A DNA stretch of 64,000 nucleotides from Streptomyces sp. NBC_00448 (GCF_036014115.1 NZ_CP107913.1:6193501-6257500); one strand, 5' to 3'; counted from the first letter of the stretch, positions 26,345 to 34,789 are shown. Translations and numbers: made by a program. The notes: generated from the sequence alone by a model not told the origin.

Positions 26345-26820
26345 CGACGCGGCGGGAGCGGCACGGCGAGCGGCACGTCAGGCCGTCCCGGGGGCGGACG
26401 ACCGAGCGGCGCCGGGGGCGGACGGGCGAGCGGTACCGCGGGCGGATCGGCGGGCGGCGCCCGGCCGGCCAGGCATCCCTGGAATACCTCGGCATGCTGC
26501 CGTTCCTGCTGCTCATCGCGCTCGCCGGCATCCAGCTCGGCATCGCCGCCTACTGCGGCTCGCAGGCCGGCACCGCGGCGCGGACCGCCGCACGTACCGC
26601 GGCGCTGCCCGACCCGCGGGGAGGCATCGACGCCGGCGCCCGGGCGGGCGAGGCCGCGGTCAGCGGCTGGGTCCACCCGGACATCGGATGGCCGGTGAAC
26701 GACGCGCAGAGCGTCACCGCGGAGGCCACCGTGGACATCCCGTCCGTGCTGCCCGGCGTGCACCTGTTCGGGCCGGTGCACCGCGACGCGACCATGCCGA
26801 AGGAGGACTGGACGCCATGA
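26341..26820 (+). CDS. TadE-like minor pilin
   Basis: The 159-residue protein has a basic, Arg/Gly/Glu-repeat N-terminal extension (RGRTTERRRGRTGERYRGR), then the TadE/prepilin-like motif GQASLEYLGMLPFLLLIALAGIQ with the hydrophobic helix, then AGTAARTAARTAALPDP and a small soluble domain. TadE-type pseudopilins are minor components of Flp pili, processed by the prepilin peptidase. It overlaps its neighbours on both sides by ATGA, so its translation is coupled to the ATPase fusion gene before it and cpaF after it. Its repeat-rich N-terminus is unusual in length. Confidence 0.82.
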   Translation: MTTRRERHGERHVRPSRGRTTERRRGRTGERYRGRIGGRRPAGQASLEYLGMLPFLLLIALAGIQLGIAAYCGSQAGTAARTAARTAALPDPRGGIDAGARAGEAAVSGWVHPDIGWPVNDAQSVTAEATVDIPSVLPGVHLFGPVHRDATMPKEDWTP

Positions 26821-28151
26821 GCCTGCGTGCCCGCCTCGCCGTCGAAGAGGCCACCCCGCAGACCCAGGAAGGCCACCTCGTGGCCGTCTACCGGGCCAAA
26901 CTGCTCCAGGAGATCGACCTCGCCGAGATGTCGGCGCTCGCCGCCGCCGAGCGCCGCGCCCGGCTCGAACGCGTCCTCGGCCACATCATCAGCCGCGAGG
27001 GCCCGGTGCTCTCCAGCGCCGAACGGGCCGCGCTGATCCGCCGGGTGGTCGACGAGGCACTGGGCCTGGGCATCCTCGAACCGCTGCTGGAGGACCCCTC
27101 CGTCACCGAGATCATGGTCAACGGCCCGGACCGGATCTACGTCGAACGCGGCGGCCGGGTCGAACTCGTCCCGGCCCGCTTCTCCTCCGCCGACCAGCTC
27201 CTGCAGACCATCGAACGCATCGTCTCCACCGTCAACCGCCGCGTGGACGAGTCCAATCCGATGGTCGACGCCCGCCTGCCGTCCGGCGAGCGCGTCAACG
27301 TCATCATCCCGCCGCTCTCGCTGACCGGCCCCACCCTGACCATCCGCCGCTTCCCGCGCGCCTACACGCTCCAGGAACTCATCGGCCTGGGCACCCTCGA
27401 CGAGCACATGCTGCTCCTGCTCTCCGGGTTCGTCCGCGCCAAGTGCAACATCATCGTCAGCGGCGGCACCGGCTCCGGCAAGACCACCCTGCTCAACGCG
27501 CTGTCCGGGCTGATCCCCGACGGCGAGCGGATCATCACCGTCGAGGACGCCGCCGAACTCCAGCTCCAGCAGGAGCACGTGATCCGGCTGGAGTCCCGCC
27601 CGCCGAACGTCGAGGGCGAGGGCCGCATCACCATCCGCGACCTGGTCCGCAACTCCCTGCGGATGCGCCCCGACCGCATCATCGTCGGCGAGGTCCGCGG
27701 CGGCGAGACCCTCGACATGCTCCAGGCGATGTCCACCGGCCACGACGGCTCCCTCGCCACCGTGCACGCCAACTCCGCCGAGGACGCCGTCCTGCGTCTG
27801 CAGACCCTCGCCTCCATGAGCGAGGTCAAGATCCCCTTCGAGGCGCTGCGCGACCAGATCAACTCCGCGGTGGACGTACTGGTCCAGCTCCAGCGGCACG
27901 TCGACGGCACCCGCCGGATCGCCGAGATCGCGGTGCTCTCCTCCCGCGGCCGCGACACCTTCCGGCTCACCTCCGCCACCCGCTTCCGCGCCGAACCCCT
28001 CGGCGTCGACCGCATCGTCCGCGGCTGGTACGAACACCACCCGCTGCCCCGCGAGATCGGCGACCGCCTCTACCTGTCCGGCGAGCACATCCCCGCCGCG
28101 TACGGTGTCGGCGCCACCGAACTCGAACTCGACAGCCGGGAGGCGAAGTGA
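26817..28151 (+). CDS. cpaF: CpaF/TadA secretion ATPase of the Tad pilus
   Basis: The 444-residue type II/IV secretion ATPase has an N-terminal domain (ILEPLLEDPSVTEIMVNGPDRIYVE), Walker A IIVSGGTGSGKTTLLNAL, Asp box GERIITVEDAAELQL, Walker B-type RPDRIIVGEVRGGETLDML, and the His box STGHDGSLATVHANS. It hydrolyses ATP at the cytoplasmic face to drive Flp pilus assembly (and possibly retraction). ATG 26817 overlaps the stop of the preceding gene; its stop overlaps the GTG of tadB. Complete and canonical, except that the N-terminal KH-like part is short. Confidence 0.95.
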   Translation: MSLRARLAVEEATPQTQEGHLVAVYRAKLLQEIDLAEMSALAAAERRARLERVLGHIISREGPVLSSAERAALIRRVVDEALGLGILEPLLEDPSVTEIMVNGPDRIYVERGGRVELVPARFSSADQLLQTIERIVSTVNRRVDESNPMVDARLPSGERVNVIIPPLSLTGPTLTIRRFPRAYTLQELIGLGTLDEHMLLLLSGFVRAKCNIIVSGGTGSGKTTLLNALSGLIPDGERIITVEDAAELQLQQEHVIRLESRPPNVEGEGRITIRDLVRNSLRMRPDRIIVGEVRGGETLDMLQAMSTGHDGSLATVHANSAEDAVLRLQTLASMSEVKIPFEALRDQINSAVDVLVQLQRHVDGTRRIAEIAVLSSRGRDTFRLTSATRFRAEPLGVDRIVRGWYEHHPLPREIGDRLYLSGEHIPAAYGVGATELELDSREAK

Positions 28152-29125
28152 CCCTCGCGCGAACCCAGTTCGCCAGTACCCAGTTCGCCTCCGGGCCCTA
28201 CCCGCTGTTCGTGCTCGGCGTCGCCACCGTCGCGCTCGCCTTCGGCGTCTGGGGCCTGCACGCCTGGTGGGGCGGCCGCGCCGACCGCGCCGCGCTGGTC
28301 GAACGCCTCGCCGGCGACTTCGGCGACGACGGCCCCCGGCGGCCCGCCTTCGCCGCGCTGGACCGCCGGGTGCGCCGCTACGCCTGGGGCCGCCGGCTGG
28401 CCGGACGGCTCGCCGCCACCGGCACCAACCTCACCCCCGGCCAGTTCACCGCCGCCGTGACCGGCGTCATCGCCGCCGCCTGGATCGTCGCCGCGACCCT
28501 GCTCGCGCCGTTCTTCGGCCCGATCGCCGCACTGCTGGCCGGCTGGGCCGGCTTCTCCTTCCTCGCCTGGCGCCGCCGGGTGCGCACCGAACGCTTCATC
28601 GCCCAACTCCCCGAACTCGCCCGGGTACTGGCCAATGCCACCCAGGCCGGCCTGGCGCTGCGCACCGCGGTTTCCATGGCCGCGGAGGAGCTGGAGGCGC
28701 CCGCCGGCGAGGAGTTGAAGCAGGTCGCCGACGCCATGGCGCTCGGCCACTCCGTCGAGGACGCCCTCGGCGAACTCCAGCAGCGCCTGCCCAGCCGCGA
28801 GTTGGTCGTCCTGGTGTCCACCCTCGTGCTGTCCAGCCGGGCCGGCGGTTCCGTCGTGGAGTCCCTGCGCAACCTCACCGTCACCCTGGAGGAGCGCAAG
28901 GAGACCCGCCGCGAGATCCGTACCCAGATGTCCCAGGTCACCGTCACCGCCTACGCGGTCCCGGTGATCGGCATCGGCTCGCTGCTGCTGCTCAACCGCA
29001 TCATGCCCGGCTCGCTCAGCGCCATGACCGGCTCCGGCATCGGCCGGATCTGCGTCCTGGTCGCCCTGGCCCTGTACGTCGTCGGCTTCGCGCTCATCCG
29101 CCGGATGTCCCGGATCGACGTGTGA
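28148..29125 (+). CDS. tadB: TadB-like inner-membrane platform protein
   Basis: The 325-residue protein of the type II secretion system F family has an N-terminal membrane helix (YPLFVLGVATVALAFGVWG), two further helices near 115-150, the T2SSF cytoplasmic domain (LPELARVLANATQAGLALRTAV, LVVLVSTLVLSSRAGGSV), and C-terminal helices. TadB forms the membrane platform with TadC that couples CpaF to the growing pilus. GTG 28148 overlaps the cpaF stop (GTGA). The Phe/Gln-rich N-terminus (TQFASTQFAS) is a short direct repeat. Confidence 0.92.
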   Translation: MTLARTQFASTQFASGPYPLFVLGVATVALAFGVWGLHAWWGGRADRAALVERLAGDFGDDGPRRPAFAALDRRVRRYAWGRRLAGRLAATGTNLTPGQFTAAVTGVIAAAWIVAATLLAPFFGPIAALLAGWAGFSFLAWRRRVRTERFIAQLPELARVLANATQAGLALRTAVSMAAEELEAPAGEELKQVADAMALGHSVEDALGELQQRLPSRELVVLVSTLVLSSRAGGSVVESLRNLTVTLEERKETRREIRTQMSQVTVTAYAVPVIGIGSLLLLNRIMPGSLSAMTGSGIGRICVLVALALYVVGFALIRRMSRIDV

Positions 29126-29138
29126 GGAACCTGCCACG

Positions 29139-30038
29139 ATGACCCTGATCGGACTCGGCCTCGCCGTCCTGCTCGCCGCCGCCCTGACCGGCGTCGTCTA
29201 CGGGGTCGGCCTGCTGCGCGCGGACACGAGACTCCCCGACGACCTCGCGCTCGCCCTCGAAGTCGGCCGCACCCGCACCACCCGCACCGGCAACGCCATC
29301 GACCGGGTCGGCATGCGCTGGGCGCCCATGGTGCTGCGGATGATGGGCCCCGCCCGGATCGCCAAGATGCGCGCCCGGATCGACCACGCCGGCCACCCCT
29401 ACGGGCTCACCGTCGAGCGCTACGCCGCCCGCCGCGCTGTCTACGGCTTCCTCGGCGGCCTCGCCGCCCTGGCGCTGTTCAGCCGCGGCAACTGGTTCCT
29501 GGCGCTCCTCCTGCTCGGCTACGCCTGGTGGTGGGCCGACCTCGGCATCTGGCTCGCGATCCGCCGTCGCCGCGACGACATCGAGCGCACCCTGCCGGAC
29601 TTCCTCGACGTGCTCGCGGTCGTGGTCAGTGCCGGGCTCGGCTTCCGCCAGGCCCTCGAACGCGTCAACTCCGTCTACCAGGGTCCCTGGTCCGACGAAG
29701 TCCGGGTCGCCCTGCGGCAGATGGACGTCGGGGTCAGCCGCCGCGACGCCTTCGACCAGCTGCGCAAGCGCAACCGCAGCGACCAGGTGGGGCAGTTCGT
29801 CACCGCGCTCCAGCAGGGCGAGGAACTCGGCGCCCCCATCGCGCGCACCCTGCTCCAGATCGCCACCGACATGCGCCGTACCGAGGCGCAGAACGCCCGC
29901 CGCCGCGCGGCCCGCATGGTCCCGCGCGCGACGGGCGTCATCACGATCCTGCTCGTCCCGGCCACCATGATCCTGCTCATCTCGGGCACGATCATCGGCT
30001 CCCAGATTCACTTCGGTGACCTCTTCGGGGGTGGGTGA
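29139..30038 (+). CDS. tadC: TadC-like inner-membrane platform protein
   Basis: The 299-residue T2SSF-family protein has an N-terminal helix (IGLGLAVLLAAALTGVVYGVG), the paired membrane helices near residues 100-145 and the F domain DFLDVLAVVVSAGLGFRQAL, LQQGEELGAPIARTLLQI, followed by a C-terminal helix (GVITILLVPATMILLISGT). It pairs with TadB. ATG 29139 follows the tadB stop by 13 nt and has GAGGA upstream. A 170-bp gap follows before the pilin gene. Confidence 0.92.
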   Translation: MTLIGLGLAVLLAAALTGVVYGVGLLRADTRLPDDLALALEVGRTRTTRTGNAIDRVGMRWAPMVLRMMGPARIAKMRARIDHAGHPYGLTVERYAARRAVYGFLGGLAALALFSRGNWFLALLLLGYAWWWADLGIWLAIRRRRDDIERTLPDFLDVLAVVVSAGLGFRQALERVNSVYQGPWSDEVRVALRQMDVGVSRRDAFDQLRKRNRSDQVGQFVTALQQGEELGAPIARTLLQIATDMRRTEAQNARRRAARMVPRATGVITILLVPATMILLISGTIIGSQIHFGDLFGGG

Positions 30039-30212
30039 GCCGGTTGTTTTGCGTGAACGGGGTACGACACAGCGTGAGTTCGCGTCATGCTGGCTCAGAG
30101 GGCGCCGACGTGCCCGGCATGAGCAGCAGGACCAGCGAAAGGCGGTGCGCCGTGCCCCCCGAGCCCGAACGGCCGGAACCGGCCGCCGTGACCAGGAGCC
30201 AGGTGATCAGGA

Positions 30213-30485
30213 ATGGGGCGAGCAATCGTGAACAGGTGGGTTCTCCAGCACTACACGGACGCCGAGGTCTGGCTCCGCACCCGCACGGACCGTCTGACCG
30301 CCCGCCTCGCCGCCCGCACGGCGACCCGCTCGGACCGCGGCCAGACGTCCTTCGAATACCTCGGGATCGCGGTGGTGATCGCGGTGATCATCGGGGTGCT
30401 GGCGGGGACGACGGATATCGGAAACACCATCAAGAACGCGATCACCAACACGATCAACAAGATCACCAGCGGCGGCGGGAAGTAG
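30213..30485 (+). CDS. flp: Flp-type major pilin
   Basis: The 90-residue protein has a long basic N-terminal leader and then the Flp prepilin motif, DRGQTSFEYLGIAVVIAVII, with the Glu-Tyr pair at +5/+6 of the mature pilin (cleavage after Gly), and the Ile/Val/Ala-rich helix plus NTIKNAITNTINKI that pack the fibre. It would be cut by the prepilin peptidase encoded at 32.9 kb and polymerised by CpaF/TadB/TadC. The start is either ATG 30213 or GTG 30228; both have weak ribosome sites. The 170-bp spacer upstream may hold its own promoter, because pilin must be made in excess. The stop TAG overlaps the frame of the next gene. Confidence 0.88.
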   Translation: MGRAIVNRWVLQHYTDAEVWLRTRTDRLTARLAARTATRSDRGQTSFEYLGIAVVIAVIIGVLAGTTDIGNTIKNAITNTINKITSGGGK

Positions 30486-30514
30486 GACGGTTCAGCAGCG
30501 ACCGCGGGCAGACG

Positions 30515-31075
30515 GTGGGCATCTACATCGTCGCCATGGGGGCGTTGTTCTTCCTGGCGTTCGCGTTCTTCGCCGTCGGACAGGCGACGAACGTGCGGAG
30601 CAAGGCCCAGACGGCTGCTGACTCCGCGGCGCTGGCAGCAGCCCGACAGAATCGCGATGAGGTCAAGATCGCGTTCCTCCAGGCACTGAACACAGGTAAC
30701 AGCGACATCCTGGGCCAACTCCTCAATGATGCCGGTACCGATGACGGAGCAGCCTGCCAGGCGGCTCGCCAGTACGCCGGCGACAACCGAGCCACGGTGC
30801 GGCAGTGTGAGCGGGTCGGCAGCGGCGTGGGCTACACCGTTTCCGTCATCACCGATGACACCGTGGGCAGTTCGGTGATCGACGGCACCGAATCCAAGCA
30901 CGCGGAGGCCACCGCCACCGCGGTCGTCGAGCCGCGATGCTCCCTCGGAACCGATGCCAAGAGCGGCCATACGATGCGCTTCACCTGTGACGGGGGCCCA
31001 ATGACCATCGATCCGAGTGCTCAGGGATTCACGTTGGATCTCTCGGACTTCTACTCGGTGCACCTCAGCAAGTGA
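30515..31075 (+). CDS. TadG-like Flp pilus protein, start codon unclear
   Basis: The frame encodes a TadG/TadE-like protein: SSDRGQTVGIYIV followed by a hydrophobic helix (FLAFAFFAVGQAT), then KAQTAADSAALAAARQ, the usual start of the extracellular domain, with Cys pairs in the remainder. The motif DRGQT should be preceded by a start codon within some 15 codons. In this frame the only codons there are non-starts; GTA occupies 30482-30484, overlapping the flp stop TAG where a GTG/ATG overlap start would be expected. The first usable start codon is GTG 30515, inside the motif, followed by ATG 30536. The upstream frame stays open to 30035. Third-position GC is visibly lower than in cpaF. Its stop is in a GTGA overlap with a possible start of the next gene. 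Confidence 0.7.
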   Translation: MGIYIVAMGALFFLAFAFFAVGQATNVRSKAQTAADSAALAAARQNRDEVKIAFLQALNTGNSDILGQLLNDAGTDDGAACQAARQYAGDNRATVRQCERVGSGVGYTVSVITDDTVGSSVIDGTESKHAEATATAVVEPRCSLGTDAKSGHTMRFTCDGGPMTIDPSAQGFTLDLSDFYSVHLSK

Positions 31076-31101
31076 ACTCCGACGATCAGCGAGGACGGGG
31101 A

Positions 31102-31686
31102 ATGATGGGACACGCGCGCAGGGCGACGACAGCCGTGGCACTCGCCGTTGCCGCCGCCGTCACCATGACGGGCTGTGGGGGAGGAGGCAGCAAGAAGGAG
31201 GATGGCAAGTCCTCAGCGTCGCCTAGCTCGTCCGTCCAGGCCACGAAGGGTGGAGGCGGAGCGGATTCGCCCTCCCCGTCGCCGACTCAGGTCCTGGCTC
31301 AGATCAAGGGCGAGAGCGACATGCTCGTCACCATCAACTCCGCGGTGCGCGACTCCGGAGGTTTCGTCACGGTGGAGGGTACGGTGACGAACAACGGGCA
31401 GTCGGCCTTCAGCGCCAATCTGTGGGTCGGTGAGGAGACCGCGCTCAGCCATTCCGGGGCGTCGGTCGCTGGAGCCGTCCTGGTCGATGAGGCGGGGAAG
31501 AAGCGCTATTACGTCCTGCGTGACACGGACGGGCGCTGCCTGTGCACGATGGGCCTGGTCGGAATCGAACCCAAGGAAACCCGCCCCTTCTTCGCCCAGT
31601 TCCCCTCCCCACCCGAATCCACCACCTCCGTCGAGTTCGAACTCCCCACCATGCCCCCCGCCAAGATCTCCATCTCCGAGGGGTGA
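31102..31686 (+). CDS. Secreted lipoprotein of the Tad locus
   Basis: The 194-residue protein has a lipoprotein signal peptide, ARRATTAVALAVAAAV, ending in the lipobox MTGC, followed by a Gly/Ser/Lys-rich and a Pro/Ser stretch. The mature domain (MLVTINSAVRDSGGFVTVEG, TVTNNGQSAF) looks like an extracellular immunoglobulin-like domain; no known enzymatic family. ATG 31102 has GAGGACGGGG upstream; a GTG at 31072 overlapping the previous stop is in frame and would give ten extra residues. Within the Tad operon it probably anchors or guides the pilus outside the membrane. A conserved pair of Cys (RCLC) may bind metal or form a disulfide. Confidence 0.82.
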   Translation: MMGHARRATTAVALAVAAAVTMTGCGGGGSKKEDGKSSASPSSSVQATKGGGGADSPSPSPTQVLAQIKGESDMLVTINSAVRDSGGFVTVEGTVTNNGQSAFSANLWVGEETALSHSGASVAGAVLVDEAGKKRYYVLRDTDGRCLCTMGLVGIEPKETRPFFAQFPSPPESTTSVEFELPTMPPAKISISEG

Positions 31687-31693
31687 CCCCGCC

Positions 31694-32356
31694 GTGACCC
31701 GCACACCCCACCCCCGTCGGACCGTCGCCGCGGCCGGCGCCTCCGCCGCGGCCGCGCTGATCCTCGTGTGCGCCACCCCCGCCGGCGCGGACCCGAACCC
31801 GCCGCCGACCGCGGGCGACCCCACGCCCTCCGCCCCCGTGCAGATCGACCCGAACTCACCGGACCTGAAACTCCCCGAGGGCGCCACGCTGGCCCCGCCG
31901 AAGGTCCTGGACATCGTCTCGGTGACCGACCAGGGCTCGGTGTCCGCCAGCCAGCCGGAGGAGCGGCAGGAGACGTCGAACACGACGGTGACGTACGCCC
32001 TGCAGGCCGAGGTGCTGTTCACGAAGGACAGCGCGAAGCTCTCGGCGACCGCGACGTCCCGTATCCAGGCGATCGCGGGTGATATCAACGCGCAGCACGT
32101 CACCTCACCCATCCGTGTCTTCGGGTTCACCGACAACCTGGGCAGCAGCGAGCACGGCGACGTGCTGTCGAAGCAGCGGGCCACCGCGGTCTACAACGTG
32201 CTGGCCGCGCAACTGGCGACGCTGGGGGACCCGGCGCACACCTTCCAGGTCCGCGGCTACGGCGAGCAGTACCCGATCGCCGACAACTCCAGTGAGAGCG
32301 GCCGCCGCGAGAACCGCCGGGTGGAGATCACCTTCACGCCACCCGCGTCGTCGTAG
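31694..32356 (+). CDS. OmpA-domain secreted protein of the Tad locus
   Basis: The 220-residue protein has a signal peptide (VAAAGASAAAALILVCATPAG), a Pro/Asp-rich segment, and a C-terminal OmpA/MotB domain (VLFTKDSAKLSATATSRIQA, IRVFGFTDNLGSSEHGDVL, LSKQRATAVYNVL, SGRRENRRVEI) that in other bacteria binds peptidoglycan. In a cell without an outer membrane such a protein would tie the pilus machinery to the cell wall. GTG 31694 follows the lipoprotein stop by 7 nt. It is the last gene before a strong hairpin. Confidence 0.88.
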   Translation: MTRTPHPRRTVAAAGASAAAALILVCATPAGADPNPPPTAGDPTPSAPVQIDPNSPDLKLPEGATLAPPKVLDIVSVTDQGSVSASQPEERQETSNTTVTYALQAEVLFTKDSAKLSATATSRIQAIAGDINAQHVTSPIRVFGFTDNLGSSEHGDVLSKQRATAVYNVLAAQLATLGDPAHTFQVRGYGEQYPIADNSSESGRRENRRVEITFTPPASS

Positions 32357-32398
32357 GGAGCACCGGCCCCGGGCGCGGTAACGTCTGGGTCCCCCCTC

Positions 32399-32433
32399 GG
32401 GCCGGTTCGCGCTCCCCCCTTGCGAACCGGCCC
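32399..32433. terminator. Terminator at the end of the Tad operon
   Basis: GGGCCGGTTCGC (32399-32410) and GCGAACCGGCCC (32422-32433) form a perfect 12-bp stem with an 11-nt loop between the OmpA-domain gene and the convergent DUF192 gene. Confidence 0.78.
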
Positions 32434-32487
32434 GTTCCCGTTTCCGCGTACCGGGAGCCCGACCCGCGACGGCGCCAAGGCCCGTCC

Positions 32488-32838
32488 TCAGTCCGGCACT
32501 TCCAGCGTGACGCCCTTCACGATGCCCCACCGGGCGAAGGCACCCGCCTCGGCCTCCAGCACGTGCCGGGCCCGCAGCCGGGGGCGGCCGACACGGCCGG
32601 GCGGCATGGTGCGCACCGCGAGGACGCGCAGCCGCTGGTCGAGGTAGGCCACGTCGATGGCGAACCGCATCCGGACGGTGTGGATGCTGGACGCGGGGGT
32701 GAGCAGCAACGCGCCGTCGAGCCCGTCGCGGCCCAACAGCCCCCGGGTACGGGCGCGGTAGGAGGCGGCGACCCGGAGCGCCACCTCGGTGCCTGGTGTG
32801 CGCAGCAGGCCCTCGCCGTCCCGCCAGCGTCGGCGCAT
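32488..32838 (-). CDS. DUF192 family protein
   Basis: The 116-residue protein belongs to the DUF192 family: VAASYRARTRGLLGRDGLDG, LLTPASSIHTVRMRFAIDVAYLD, and RHVLEAEAGAFARWGI; the ASSIHTVRMRF motif is the family hallmark. The function is not known; it often neighbours type II secretion or Tad pilus genes in actinobacteria, as here. ATG 32838 with GGAGGAGACGACG upstream. It is divergent from the prepilin peptidase gene with a 66-bp gap and convergent with the Tad operon. Confidence 0.87.
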   Translation of the reverse strand: MRRRWRDGEGLLRTPGTEVALRVAASYRARTRGLLGRDGLDGALLLTPASSIHTVRMRFAIDVAYLDQRLRVLAVRTMPPGRVGRPRLRARHVLEAEAGAFARWGIVKGVTLEVPD

Positions 32839-32904
32839 CGTCGTCTCCTCCCCGTCCGCCCGGCCCCTCCCGAACGGCGCGACCGCCCGTGTACGGTCGG
32901 CCCG

Positions 32905-33624
32905 GTGCATGTCTATCTGATCGTGGGCGCCGCCGTCTGGGGAATAGCGAGCGGGCTGCTCCTGCCGCGCGCCGCCTACCGGTTGGCGGTCCCCGCCGAG
33001 GAGCCCTGGGCGGGGACCTGCCCGTCCGGGCACCCGGTCGGCGGCTGGCTCGGCCCGGCCCGCTGCGGGCGGTGCCCCGAGGACCAGCGGCGCCACGGAC
33101 CCGGCTACGGTGCCGCGCTGGGCTGCGCGCTGGTCTGCGCGGCACTCGCCTGGCGGGTGGGCGGGCACCCCGAACTCGCCGTCTGGCTGCTGCTGGTACC
33201 GGTCTGCGGGGTCCTCGCCCGGGTCGACCTCGCGGTCTTCCGGCTGCCGGACGTCCTGACCCTCCCCGCGCTCGGGCTCACCGCGCTCCTGCTCGGCGGC
33301 GCCGCCCTGCTGCCCTCCCACCACGGCTCCTGGACGCGCGCCCTGATCGCCGCGGTGGTGCTGGGGGTCCTCTACGCCGTGCTGTTCTTCGTCAACCCGG
33401 CCGGCATGGGCTTCGGCGACGTGAAACTCGCTCCCACCCTCGGGCTCGTCCTGGGCTGGTACGGCTGGGGCGCCGTGATCACCGGCACGTTCGCCGGGTT
33501 CCTGCTCGGGGCGGTGGTCGGGCTCGTCCTCATCGCCACCCGGCGGGCCACCCGCAAGACCGCGATGCCCTTCGGCCCCTTCATGCTCGCCGGCGCCCTC
33601 ACCGCACTGCTCCTGGTGCCCTGA
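32905..33624 (+). CDS. Prepilin peptidase (A24 family)
   Basis: The 239-residue membrane peptidase cleaves the Flp and TadE/TadG prepilins. The catalytic aspartates are in ARVDLAVFRLPDVLT and GMGFGDVKLAP (the GxGD motif). Between TM1 and TM2 the protein keeps a CxSGHPVGG and CGRCP metal-binding pattern, reduced compared with PilD. It lacks a clear N-methyltransferase module. Hydrophobic segments account for six to eight helices. GTG 32905 is chosen because MHVYLIVGAAVWGIASGL gives TM1 with a short N-terminus. It is one of only two Tad-related genes outside the long operon, in divergent arrangement with DUF192. Confidence 0.9.
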   Translation: MHVYLIVGAAVWGIASGLLLPRAAYRLAVPAEEPWAGTCPSGHPVGGWLGPARCGRCPEDQRRHGPGYGAALGCALVCAALAWRVGGHPELAVWLLLVPVCGVLARVDLAVFRLPDVLTLPALGLTALLLGGAALLPSHHGSWTRALIAAVVLGVLYAVLFFVNPAGMGFGDVKLAPTLGLVLGWYGWGAVITGTFAGFLLGAVVGLVLIATRRATRKTAMPFGPFMLAGALTALLLVP

Positions 33625-33700
33625 CCCGTCAGCCCGCGGCCGTCAGAGGCTCCCGCCGTCAGCTCTCGCCCTCCGAGTCCCGCCGTCAGAGCCCCCCGCG

Positions 33701-33739
33701 CCCGGGTGCCCCTGAACCGGCGGAACAGGGGCACCCGGG
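33701..33739. terminator. Terminator between prepilin peptidase and aldo/keto reductase genes
   Basis: CCCGGGTGCCCCTG (33701-33714) and its complement (33726-33739) form a perfect 14-bp stem with an 11-nt loop, seven bases beyond the reductase stop codon. The preceding 60 bp contain three copies of a CCGTCAG motif. Confidence 0.78.
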
Positions 33740-33745
33740 GTCCGG

Positions 33746-34789
33746 CTACGCGTCGCTGCTGACGCTCCAGAGGTTCACGCCCTCCGGCTCCACGGCGTGC
33801 CGGTCGATCTCCGCCAGCTCCTCCGCGGTCAGCGGCGCCGCCCCGACCGCGGCGACGTTCGCCTCCAGCTGCCCGACGGACGACGCCCCGATCAGCGCCG
33901 AGGTCACCCGCGGGTCCCGCAGCACCCAGGACAGCGCGAGCTGCGCCAGGGACTGGCCGCGGGCGGCGGCGACGTCGTTGAGGGCGCGCAGCCGCGCGAT
34001 CGTCTCGTCGTTGACCAGCGCGGGGTTGAGCGACTTGCCCTGCGCGGCCCGGGAGTCGGCCGGGATGCCGCCGAGGTAGCGGTCGGTGAGCAGGCCCTGG
34101 GCCAGCGGCACGAACCCGATGCAGCCCATGCCCTCCTCGTCGAGGACGTCGAGCAGCCCGTCGTCCTCGATCCAGCGGTTGATCATGGAGTACGACGGCT
34201 GGTGGATCAGCGCCGGCACGCCCAGCTCACGCAGGATGCGCGCCGCCTCGCGGGTCCGGTCCGGCCCGTAGGAGGAGATGCCGACGTACAGCGCCTTGCC
34301 CTGCTGGACCGCGGTGGCCAGGGCACCCATCGTCTCTTCGAGCGGGGTGTCCGGGTCGAAGCGGTGGGAGTAGAAGATGTCGACGTAGTCCAGGCCCATC
34401 CGGGACAGCGACTGGTCGAGCGAGGCGAGCAGGTACTTGCGGGAGCCCCACTCACCGTAGGGGCCCGGCCACATGTCGTAGCCGGCCTTGGTGGAGATGA
34501 CCAGCTCGTCGCGGTAGGGGCGGAAGTCCTGCGCGAAGAGGGTGCCGAAGTTGGCTTCGGCGGCGCCGTACGGCGGGCCGTAGTTGTTGGCCAGGTCGAA
34601 GTGGGTGATCCCGAGGTCGAAGGCGCGGCGCAGGATGGCCCGCTGCGAGTCCAGGGTGCGGTCGTCGCCGAAGTTGTGCCACAGGCCGAGCGAGACGGCC
34701 GGGAGCTTGAGGCCGCTGCGTCCGGTGCGGCGGTACTCCATCGAGTCGTAGCGCTCGTCGGAGGCGCGGTAGAGGTTTCGGATGTTCAC
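33746..34789 (-). CDS. Aldo/keto reductase (YghZ-type)
   Basis: The 347-residue protein has the (beta/alpha)8 AKR fold and NADPH-dependent active site: MEYRRTGRSGLKLPAVSLG, the catalytic Asp/Tyr region THFDLANNYGPPYG, Lys in VISTKAGYDMWPG, and His in FYSHRFDPDTP. The similarity to E. coli YghZ/GpR (GLWHNFG, ANNYGPPYGAAEANFG) suggests L-glyceraldehyde-3-phosphate or methylglyoxal reduction. GTG 34789 is used; AGAGGA is close to the start. Divergent from the prenyltransferase gene and monocistronic. Confidence 0.92.
   Translation of the reverse strand: MNIRNLYRASDERYDSMEYRRTGRSGLKLPAVSLGLWHNFGDDRTLDSQRAILRRAFDLGITHFDLANNYGPPYGAAEANFGTLFAQDFRPYRDELVISTKAGYDMWPGPYGEWGSRKYLLASLDQSLSRMGLDYVDIFYSHRFDPDTPLEETMGALATAVQQGKALYVGISSYGPDRTREAARILRELGVPALIHQPSYSMINRWIEDDGLLDVLDEEGMGCIGFVPLAQGLLTDRYLGGIPADSRAAQGKSLNPALVNDETIARLRALNDVAAARGQSLAQLALSWVLRDPRVTSALIGASSVGQLEANVAAVGAAPLTAEELAEIDRHAVEPEGVNLWSVSSDA

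Noticed and set aside
30016..30231. Small open frame between tadC and flp
   Set aside because: It overlaps the end of tadC, lacks a ribosome site and is Arg-rich without recognisable features; treated as spacer.
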